Source: Planctomycetota bacterium
Lineage (GTDB): Bacteria > Planctomycetota > MHYJ01 > JACQXL01 > JAVHLO01
Length of the DNA stretch: 8,491 nt
Reading direction: 5' to 3'
Assembly: GCA_031082105.1 (NCBI GenBank)
Contig: JAVHLO010000142.1
Location: 1 to 8,491, forward strand
Of this stretch, positions 1 to 5,575 are shown one piece after another (position 1 is the first letter of the stretch; the number at the start of each line of letters is the position of its first letter). The position numbers and the translations under genes were made by a program. The notes under the pieces are model-generated. The model worked only from the letters and a program-made list of their open reading frames with translations. It ran no database searches and was not told the origin of the DNA.

Positions 1-72
1 TGCCGGACACACACGGTCTGCGGCTTCTTCCACCGAAACAGACGAATACCAGCATGTTGGAGCGCTGAACGG
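1..72 (+). promoter_or_regulatory. Upstream edge and ribosome-binding region of smc
   Basis: These 72 bases hold no clear sigma70-type promoter. A GGAG at 59-62 sits ten bases before the smc ATG at 73 and is a plausible but weak Shine-Dalgarno. A short frame that is open from the window edge ends with TGA at 66-68, which could be the tail of an upstream gene placed four bases before smc. Too little is visible to call that gene. If it is real, smc is the downstream member of an operon. Confidence 0.3.
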
Positions 73-3000
73 ATGCAACTCAGGAAACTCGAACTCCAGG
101 GGTTTAAATCATTCGCGGACGAGACGGTCTTCGCTTTTGACCCCGGGTTAACCGCGCTCGTCGGCCCCAACGGATGCGGAAAGAGCAACATCGTCGACGC
201 GGTAAAGTGGGTGCTCGGCGAGATGAGCCCCAAATCGCTGCGCGGCGACGAGCTCCTCGATGTCATATTCAACGGATCCGAGACGCGGACCCCCACCGGC
301 TGCGCAGAGGTCTCGCTGACCTTCTCCAATGAGGACGGCCGCCTGCCGATCGAGTACGCGGAAGTGACCGTCACCCGCCGTCTCTTCAAGTCGGGCGAAA
401 GCGAATACCTCCTCAACCGCCAGCCCTGCCGGCTCAAGGACATCAAGGAACTCTTCATGGATACCGGCGTGGGCACCGATTTCTACTCGGTCATCGAACA
501 AGGAAGGATCGACACGATCCTCCAGTCGAACCCGAAAGACAGACGCTCGCTCTTCGATGAGGCCGCGGGAATAAGCAAGTACCGGGCGAAGAAACGCGAG
601 TCCGAGAGCAAGCTCGAACGCGTGACCCAGGACCTGATGCGGATCATGGACGTCACGAAGGAGCTTGACAGCGAGATCCGCTCGCTCAAGATACAGGCGA
701 CCAAGGCCGAGAAATTCAAGCGGCTCACTGCGGAACTCCGGAAGAAGCGCGCACAGCGCGCGCTGCGCGCATATCACGATCTGCATCGCAAGAAAGCCGA
801 CATGTCCGCTCTCGTCTCGAAACTCGAGCAGGAGCGCGAATCGTTCTCGACACAGCTCTCGACGGCAAAGAAGGACCTCGATATCGCTGAAGAGGCCGTG
901 CGGCTCGCAGAAGAAGCCGTGCGCACCTGCGAGTCGGGCTGCACCGCGATCACCAACGAGCTCGAGATGACCGGACGCGCAATCGAGGCCGCCCGCGAAC
1001 GGCTCGCAGAGCTTTCCGCCGCCCTTGTCGCCAAGGAAGCGGAAAGGGACGAGATACGGAACCGCATTGCCGAACTCGAGCGCAGGCAGGGCGAGATCGG
1101 CGTGGAGCTCGCCGAGGCGGAGAAGTCGTCCCGTGAACTCGCCGACAAAGTGGCCGAACTGGAACGCCTCCTCACGCAGTACGCGGACGCGTGCCGCGAG
1201 GTGGCCCACGAGACGGAACGCAAGAAATCCGAGATAATCGACGTGCTCCGCAAGCGCGCGGGCTATCAGAACGAGCTGACGACCATCTCGATCGAGCGCA
1301 AGAACCTCTACGGCCGAAAGGAACGAAACGAGTCGAGGGCCGGCATGATCGGCTCGGAACTCTCAGAGGTGGAAGGAAGCCTGCGCTCGCTGCAGGAAGA
1401 GGTGGCAGGCCTCGATTCCGCCATCGCCCAGTCGAAGACGGCCCTCAACAATGAAGACGGCCGAATCGCCGAGCTCAACGCCCATTCCGGCAGACTCGCC
1501 GCGCGAATCGCCGCCGCGCGCGAAAGTCTCGGAAAGGCCAACGCGCGCAAGGAAGCGCTGGAAGATTCCGAACGGGAGCTGCAGGGGATCGAGGCCGCCT
1601 CCCGCGAGGTCATGCGCAAGGCCCGGGCCCTGCTCACCAGTCCCCCGGCCTGTCATGCCCCGACAGTAGTCGGGGCATCTCCTGCACCGGTGGATGCGGG
1701 TGCTCCGACACAAGTCCATGGTGACGTTGCGGCGGCCTCTCAACAGGATCAGCCTCGCGCCGACGCGGCGCCGGCCGACAGAATACTCGGCCTACTGGCC
1801 GAACTCCTGGAAGTCGAACCCGCCTGCGTCCCGGCGGTCGACCGGGCCCTCGGCGACATGTCACATGCGATCGTCACTTCGGACACGGAGGCCGCGGACG
1901 CAGTGGCTCGCCTTGCCGAGGCCGAAGGCGCCGGCGACATCATCGTCATGGATCTCTCCGCGTTCCCGGCCGCCACGGAAGCCGGGCCGGCCCCGCTCGC
2001 GAATCCGTTCGAACCGCTGACCGTCGGCAATGCGATTCCCGCCGATGCCTTCCCGGCCGAAACGCAGGACCCGCCGGTCCGTGTCAGCCCGGCGCCGCTC
2101 GTCGATTTCGTCTGCGTGGCGCCTCCGCTCCAGCCCCTCCTCCGGTCCCTGCTGGCGGATTACGGACTGGTCGAAGGCCGGGACGAGGCGGCCGACCTCA
2201 TCGTCCGCGGGCTTCCGGCAATGCACGGGATCGCACCGGATCGATGCGAACGCATCGCCCGGCTCGTCACGTCGCGCGGCGAAGGCGCATGGGGTCCGGG
2301 CATCTTCTGCACTGCCCCTTCCGCAAACGCTCAGCCAAGCATACTCTCGCGCAAGGTCGAACTCCGCGAACTCGCCGCAACGATCGACCGCGACGCCACG
2401 AATCTCGAGGCGATCGAGACCGAAGAACATATCATCCGCAGGGAAACCGCCGCCGCCGAGGCGAATGCGCAGGAGTTCCGCCACTCCGTCTACGACAACA
2501 CGATGCTGAGCGTTCAGAAGAAGAAAGATGTCGAGTCGGCCGAAAAGCGCCGCACCGCACTCCAGAGCGAGCTCGAGGTCATCCGGATCGAAGTCGGCGA
2601 AATCGACGCACAGACCGGGATGCTCACCGACAAGGAAAGCTCCATCGTCCGGGTGGTCGGCGAACTCGATATGCTCCAGCGCACCGTCGAAGAGGAGGTT
2701 GAGGCCCTTGCCGCAAAGGAACGCGAACTCGAAAGACGCAGAACCGAGGCCGCAGGCACGGTGAACGAGCTCCGCGTCAGGCTTGCGGAAGCGACACAGC
2801 GCGTGACATTCCTCAACCGTGAAGGAAAGTCGTGCGAGGACAACCTCACCGATGCAAGAACGGGGCTCGACAGGGCCCGGATCTCCATCGAACAACTTCA
2901 GGCCAAGCAGACCGAGACGCAGACGGATATCGCAGGAAAGACAAGCACCGTCGAATCGCTGAAGTCCGAGTCGGAATCGCTCGGCAAGCGTCTCACGGCA

Positions 3001-4086
3001 CTGAAGACCGAGTCCCGGGAGAAATCGGCGGTGCTCAGGTCTGCGCTCGAATCCGAGAAGACCGTGGAAAACGCGCTCGCCGACCGCGAGTCACGCCTGC
3101 ACCAGGCCCGCATGGACTTCAACGAACACAGGCTTCGGCTGGAAGGCCTGGAGGAACGCGTTCGCGAAGAGCTGGGTGTGGAGCTCGAACAGCTCGCCGC
3201 TGAAGAAGAGGCAAGACGCGCCGCCGCGGCCGCAGGCCCCTCCGCGGAAGCGCCAACCGCGTCACCCTTGGCACAGGGGGATTCAGGGGGTTGTTTCTCG
3301 CCGACAGACGCCGCACTGCCCGCGGTCCAGCCAGGACAACCGCAGCCGGTCGCCGGCGCGCCCGCGCAGCAACCCGAACCTGAACCCGACCCGGCCGTCC
3401 TCGAAGCCGAAATCGAGGAGATCCGGAGGAAGCTCGAAGCGATTCCAAACGTGAACCTCTCCGCGGTCGACCAGTTGAAAGAGGTCGAACTCCGCGCCTC
3501 ATTCCTCAAGACCCAGCAGGATGACCTCGTGAAGACCAAGGCGCAACTGGAGGAATTGATCCGCAAGATCAACCGCGAATGCCGTGACATGTTCCTGACC
3601 ACACTCGGCGCGATCCGCGAGAACTTCAACACGGTCTTCCGCAAGCTCTTCGGCGGAGGAAAGGTCGATGTCGTGCTCGAAGAGAATGTCGACCCGCTCG
3701 ACTCCGGCATCGAAATCATGGCCAAGCCGCCCGGCAAGGAGCTGACCAGCATCAGCCTGCTCTCCGGCGGCGAGAAATCGCTCACCACCGTGGCGCTCGT
3801 CATGGGCATTTTCATGCTCAAGCCATGTCCGTTCTGCATCCTCGACGAGGCCGATGCGGCGCTCGACGAATCGAATATCGATCGCTACGCCGCCCTCGTA
3901 AAGGAGTTCGCGGAGAAGACCCAGTTCGTGCTCATCACCCACAACAAGCGCACCATGGCGATGGCAAATATCATCTACGGCGTGACGATGCAGGAACCGG
4001 GCGTGTCGCGTAAGATTTCCGTCAGGTTCGTCGAAGAGGCCACTGCGCTGCTGGATGCCCCGGCGGCGGTGCCGGCGACAGCGTAG
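73..4086 (+). CDS. smc: Chromosome segregation/condensation protein SMC
   Basis: SMC is the ATPase of the bacterial condensin complex. It works as a homodimer with ScpA and ScpB on the nucleoid to compact and separate chromosomes. The start at 73 gives the family's typical beginning (MQLRKLELQGFKSF). The N-terminal head has Walker A G-P-N-G-C-G-K-S at residues 31-38 and the IEQG segment at 141-144. Coiled coil runs from about 175 to 515, the hinge covers about 569-757, and a second coil continues to about 1050. The C-terminal head has the ABC signature LSGGE at 1230-1234, Walker B FCILDE at 1254-1259 (D1258, E1259) and the D-loop ALD at 1263-1265, so the ATPase looks intact. At 1337 residues it is 140-190 longer than usual. 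Most of the excess is Ala/Pro-rich insertions at about 523-567 and 1049-1107, plus a Pro-rich loop inside the hinge. The glycine-rich end of the hinge is degenerate. The stop is TAG at 4084-4086, and rtcA follows after 44 bases. Confidence 0.97.
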   Translation: MQLRKLELQGFKSFADETVFAFDPGLTALVGPNGCGKSNIVDAVKWVLGEMSPKSLRGDELLDVIFNGSETRTPTGCAEVSLTFSNEDGRLPIEYAEVTVTRRLFKSGESEYLLNRQPCRLKDIKELFMDTGVGTDFYSVIEQGRIDTILQSNPKDRRSLFDEAAGISKYRAKKRESESKLERVTQDLMRIMDVTKELDSEIRSLKIQATKAEKFKRLTAELRKKRAQRALRAYHDLHRKKADMSALVSKLEQERESFSTQLSTAKKDLDIAEEAVRLAEEAVRTCESGCTAITNELEMTGRAIEAARERLAELSAALVAKEAERDEIRNRIAELERRQGEIGVELAEAEKSSRELADKVAELERLLTQYADACREVAHETERKKSEIIDVLRKRAGYQNELTTISIERKNLYGRKERNESRAGMIGSELSEVEGSLRSLQEEVAGLDSAIAQSKTALNNEDGRIAELNAHSGRLAARIAAARESLGKANARKEALEDSERELQGIEAASREVMRKARALLTSPPACHAPTVVGASPAPVDAGAPTQVHGDVAAASQQDQPRADAAPADRILGLLAELLEVEPACVPAVDRALGDMSHAIVTSDTEAADAVARLAEAEGAGDIIVMDLSAFPAATEAGPAPLANPFEPLTVGNAIPADAFPAETQDPPVRVSPAPLVDFVCVAPPLQPLLRSLLADYGLVEGRDEAADLIVRGLPAMHGIAPDRCERIARLVTSRGEGAWGPGIFCTAPSANAQPSILSRKVELRELAATIDRDATNLEAIETEEHIIRRETAAAEANAQEFRHSVYDNTMLSVQKKKDVESAEKRRTALQSELEVIRIEVGEIDAQTGMLTDKESSIVRVVGELDMLQRTVEEEVEALAAKERELERRRTEAAGTVNELRVRLAEATQRVTFLNREGKSCEDNLTDARTGLDRARISIEQLQAKQTETQTDIAGKTSTVESLKSESESLGKRLTALKTESREKSAVLRSALESEKTVENALADRESRLHQARMDFNEHRLRLEGLEERVREELGVELEQLAAEEEARRAAAAAGPSAEAPTASPLAQGDSGGCFSPTDAALPAVQPGQPQPVAGAPAQQPEPEPDPAVLEAEIEEIRRKLEAIPNVNLSAVDQLKEVELRASFLKTQQDDLVKTKAQLEELIRKINRECRDMFLTTLGAIRENFNTVFRKLFGGGKVDVVLEENVDPLDSGIEIMAKPPGKELTSISLLSGGEKSLTTVALVMGIFMLKPCPFCILDEADAALDESNIDRYAALVKEFAEKTQFVLITHNKRTMAMANIIYGVTMQEPGVSRKISVRFVEEATALLDAPAAVPATA
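1655..1678. repeat. Perfect 10-bp-arm palindrome inside smc
   Basis: ATGCCCCGAC (1655-1664) and its exact reverse complement GTCGGGGCAT (1669-1678) are separated by a four-base loop AGTA. The hairpin lies in frame inside smc, in an Ala/Pro-rich stretch at about residues 523-567 that joins the first coiled coil to the hinge and is not part of the normal SMC fold. The form, a perfect GC-rich stem with a tetraloop, is that of REP-like intergenic palindromes. The reading frame stays open through it (C-H-A-P-T-V-V-G-A-S). Copy number in the genome cannot be judged from this window. Confidence 0.75.
3263..3296. repeat. Intergenic-type repeat remnant inside smc
   Basis: The stretch starts CACCCTTGGCACAGGGGG and continues with ATTCAGGGGGTTGTTT. 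It resembles, from memory, a dispersed repeat type of the form CCCTTGACAAAGGGGG followed by ATTAAGGGGG that is common between genes in several bacterial phyla. Here it is translated in frame as residues about 1064-1075 of SMC, inside an Ala/Pro-rich insertion (about 1049-1107). That insertion precedes the conserved segment ending in I-P-N-V-N-L-S-A-V. The family match is recall only; the G-run spacing and the in-frame position are seen directly. Confidence 0.5.
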
Positions 4087-4087
4087 A

Positions 4088-4145
4088 AGTTGCAGGTTGC
4101 AGGTGCAACCTCCAACCTGCAACCTGCAACATGCAACCTGCAACC
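4088..4145. repeat. TGCAACC heptamer array with hairpin at the smc-rtcA junction
   Basis: Two inverted units (AGTTGCA 4088-4094, GGTTGCA 4095-4101) are followed by six consecutive 7-base units from 4104 to 4145: TGCAACC, TCCAACC, TGCAACC, TGCAACA, TGCAACC, TGCAACC. The inverted and direct units form a strong hairpin. GTTGCAGGTTG (4089-4099) pairs with CAACCTGCAAC (4113-4123), and AGGT (4101-4104) pairs with ACCT (4108-4111) around a GCA loop, leaving a single C-C mismatch. No T-run follows, so it is not a standard intrinsic terminator. The array fills the whole gap after the smc stop and runs into the first five codons of rtcA. Confidence 0.85.
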
Positions 4146-5315
4146 ATATTCATCGACGGCTCACAGGGCGAAGGCGGCGGACAGATACTCCGCACGGCGC
4201 TGACCCTCTCGCTTATCACTGGCCGACCATTCGTCATCGAGAAGATCCGTGCCGGCAGGGAGAAGCCCGGCCTCCGCCCGCAGCATCTCGAGGCCGTGCG
4301 CGCGGCACAGCGGCTCGCGGACGCCGATGTGTCCGGTGCGGCGGAAGGGTCGCTGCGCCTGTCGTTCGCTCCACGAACACTCCTGCCCGGCGTTCTCGCG
4401 GGATCACCGACCAGTCACAGCGACGGCTCTTCGTCCGGCGACGCTGCTTGTTCACGGAATGGAGTTGCCACGGGAGGAGGCGCCGACGCTGGCGGGTTGC
4501 AGACCGATGAGGAAGACGCCGAGCGGGAAAGACGCTACCGCTTCGATATCCGCACGGCCGGCTCCACCTCGCTCCTGCTGCAAACAGTCTTTTTCCCTCT
4601 GGCGCTCGCGCGCGTGCCCGCCCGGGCCGCGCTGACTGGAGGCACGCATGTCGAATGGAGTCCGTCGTTCCATTATCTCGTTCAGCAGTGGCTGCCGATG
4701 CTCGAACGGATGGGATTCCGCGCGGCACTCTCGCTCAACACCGCCGGATTCTATCCGCGCGGCGGGGGTGAGATCGAGTGCGTCTTCAGCCCGATGCCGG
4801 CCCGCCCTCGAGCAGTCGAGCTGCTGGATCGCGGCAAACCGTGCACGTTGCGGATAGTGTCGGGCATAGGCCAGCTTCCGCTCGAGATCGCGGAGAGGCA
4901 GAAACGGCGCGCGGAAGGAAGGCTGGGCCGCGTGGCGGGATTCGCCCTTCATTCCGAAATCCTCCCGATGCCCGCACACGCTCCAGGTACTTTCCTGCTC
5001 GTCCTCGCGCAGTATGAGCATGCCGCGGGCTGCTTCTGCGCGCTGGGCGCCAAGGGTAAGCGGGCTGAGAAGGTAGCGGACGAGGCGTGCGACGGAGCGC
5101 TGGCGTACATCCAGTCCGATGCGGTGATCGACGAATTCATGGGCGATCAGATCGTGCTCCCCGCCGTCCTTGCAGAAGGCGAGACTTCATTCCGGTCGCG
5201 GATAACGGCGCACCTCTTGACCAATCTGCGGGTCGTTCAGTCCTTCCTGCCGGTCGATTCCACCATCGACGCCACGGAAGGCGAAGTCGGAACAGTACGC
5301 ATCAGGCGTCGGTGA
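4131..5315 (+). CDS. rtcA: RNA 3'-terminal phosphate cyclase (RtcA family)
   Basis: RtcA uses ATP to convert an RNA 3'-phosphate into a 2',3'-cyclic phosphate through a covalent histidine-AMP intermediate. It is a cytoplasmic RNA-repair enzyme. The start gives MQPATIFIDGSQGEGGGQ, where the DG-x-Q-GEGGGQ-I-L-R motif (residues 9-21) is the family's N-terminal hallmark at its normal distance from the start. Other family segments are RAGREKPGLRPQHLEAV (40-56), TAGSTSLLLQ (142-151), GFYPRGGGE (206-214) and GDQIVLP (338-344). Near the end, HLLTN (361-365) contains the likely nucleophile His361. The length is 394 residues against about 340 in the family. The excess is one insertion of about 45 residues (90-135) placed just before the YRFDIRTAGS strand. 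No Shine-Dalgarno precedes the ATG, which lies inside a heptamer repeat. No RtcB ligase or RtcR regulator is visible beside it. Confidence 0.95.
   Translation: MQPATIFIDGSQGEGGGQILRTALTLSLITGRPFVIEKIRAGREKPGLRPQHLEAVRAAQRLADADVSGAAEGSLRLSFAPRTLLPGVLAGSPTSHSDGSSSGDAACSRNGVATGGGADAGGLQTDEEDAERERRYRFDIRTAGSTSLLLQTVFFPLALARVPARAALTGGTHVEWSPSFHYLVQQWLPMLERMGFRAALSLNTAGFYPRGGGEIECVFSPMPARPRAVELLDRGKPCTLRIVSGIGQLPLEIAERQKRRAEGRLGRVAGFALHSEILPMPAHAPGTFLLVLAQYEHAAGCFCALGAKGKRAEKVADEACDGALAYIQSDAVIDEFMGDQIVLPAVLAEGETSFRSRITAHLLTNLRVVQSFLPVDSTIDATEGEVGTVRIRRR
4398..4535 (+). other. In-frame low-complexity insertion in rtcA
   Basis: Residues about 90-135 (rich in Gly, Ser, Ala and Asp, ending in an acidic/Arg stretch, E-D-A-E-R-E-R-R) separate two segments that are nearly adjacent in ordinary RtcA proteins: the LRLSF-x-P-x-x-L-x-x-G part and YRFDIRTAGS. 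The DNA has short imperfect inverted pieces: CAGCG with CGCTG, and CGG with CCG, around 4418-4446. I do not recognise a repeat family. The boundaries are estimated from recalled family sequence and may be off by about five residues. Confidence 0.65.
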
Positions 5316-5353
5316 CCGGCTCTCCTGCAGGGCGGGGGCAGGTGGTCAGGCTT

Positions 5354-5459
5354 TTGGAGTGCGGCGGCAAGCGCAGCGCGACACCGCTTGCGCTCTTACA
5401 ACGCCCCTCTGCGACGTTCAAGAGCGCCGTCGCCGCTTCCCTCCGCCGGCGCACTCCAA
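5354..5459. repeat. 106-bp GC-rich inverted-repeat element after rtcA
   Basis: The outer arms are TTGGAGTGCGGCGG (5354-5367) and CCGCCGGCGCACTCCAA (5443-5459), which pair over ten bases and continue after a three-base bulge. Nested inside, GCGCTCTT (5390-5397) pairs with AAGAGCGC (5420-5427), with ACG/CGT adding three more pairs after small bulges. The sequence after the left arm (CAAGCGCAGCGCGACACCGC) matches my recollection of a dispersed intergenic element seen in PVC and related genomes, often mistranslated as a peptide containing ECGGKRSATPL. It starts 38 bases after the rtcA stop and ends just before the promoter of the next gene, so it could also end rtcA transcription in RNA form. No gene is seen in it. 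Confidence 0.8.
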
Positions 5460-5467
5460 CATGATCC

Positions 5468-5496
5468 TTGATTCCGATCGGAAATCTCGGTATACT
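5468..5496 (+). promoter_or_regulatory. Sigma70-type promoter for the propeller gene
   Basis: A -35-like TTGATT at 5468-5473 is followed by exactly 17 bases and a -10-like TATACT at 5491-5496. Transcription would start near 5503, giving a leader of about 70 bases before the ATG at 5576. It is the best promoter-like match I found in the window and lies immediately downstream of the inverted-repeat element. No clear operator is visible in the leader. Confidence 0.65.
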
Positions 5497-5561
5497 TGCG
5501 GCAATGTAGCGAATCACGTGTACCGGTCTCACGCCGGAGGACAGTCTCGACTTCAAACACG

Positions 5562-5567
5562 AGGAGG
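5562..5567 (+). promoter_or_regulatory. Strong Shine-Dalgarno AGGAGG
   Basis: AGGAGG ends eight bases before the ATG at 5576 and fixes the start of the exported propeller protein. It contrasts with rtcA, which has no such site. Confidence 0.85.
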
Positions 5568-5575
5568 ATCGTAGA

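Noticed and set aside
1..68. C-terminal end of an upstream gene stopping at TGA 66-68
   Set aside because: Only about 21 codons are visible with no recognisable sequence, so it cannot be told from a chance open frame.
148..1209. Long open frame on the minus strand opposite the start of smc (353 codons)
   Set aside because: It lies wholly antisense to the conserved SMC head and coil, shows no recognisable family, and follows from GC-rich codon use on the other strand.
1861..2895. Long minus-strand open frame opposite the SMC hinge (344 codons)
   Set aside because: It is a mirror of the coding strand, with no plausible start signal, and its composition is as expected from the reverse of Glu/Arg/Ala-rich coils.
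2898..3839. Ser-rich minus-strand open frame (313 codons)
   Set aside because: Its Ser/Arg bias is the reverse reading of Glu/Ala/Arg-rich coiled coil, and the plus strand here encodes conserved SMC motifs.
4089..4123. Intrinsic terminator for smc
   Set aside because: The hairpin is strong but no T-run follows, and rtcA begins at once, so read-through seems more likely.
4104..4145. Possible CRISPR-like array
   Set aside because: The units are seven bases in uninterrupted tandem with no spacers, so this is a simple tandem repeat.
5087..5574. Small open frames across the rtcA end and the 5354-5459 element
   Set aside because: They translate the dispersed inverted repeat, a known source of false small proteins, and have no ribosome-binding site.
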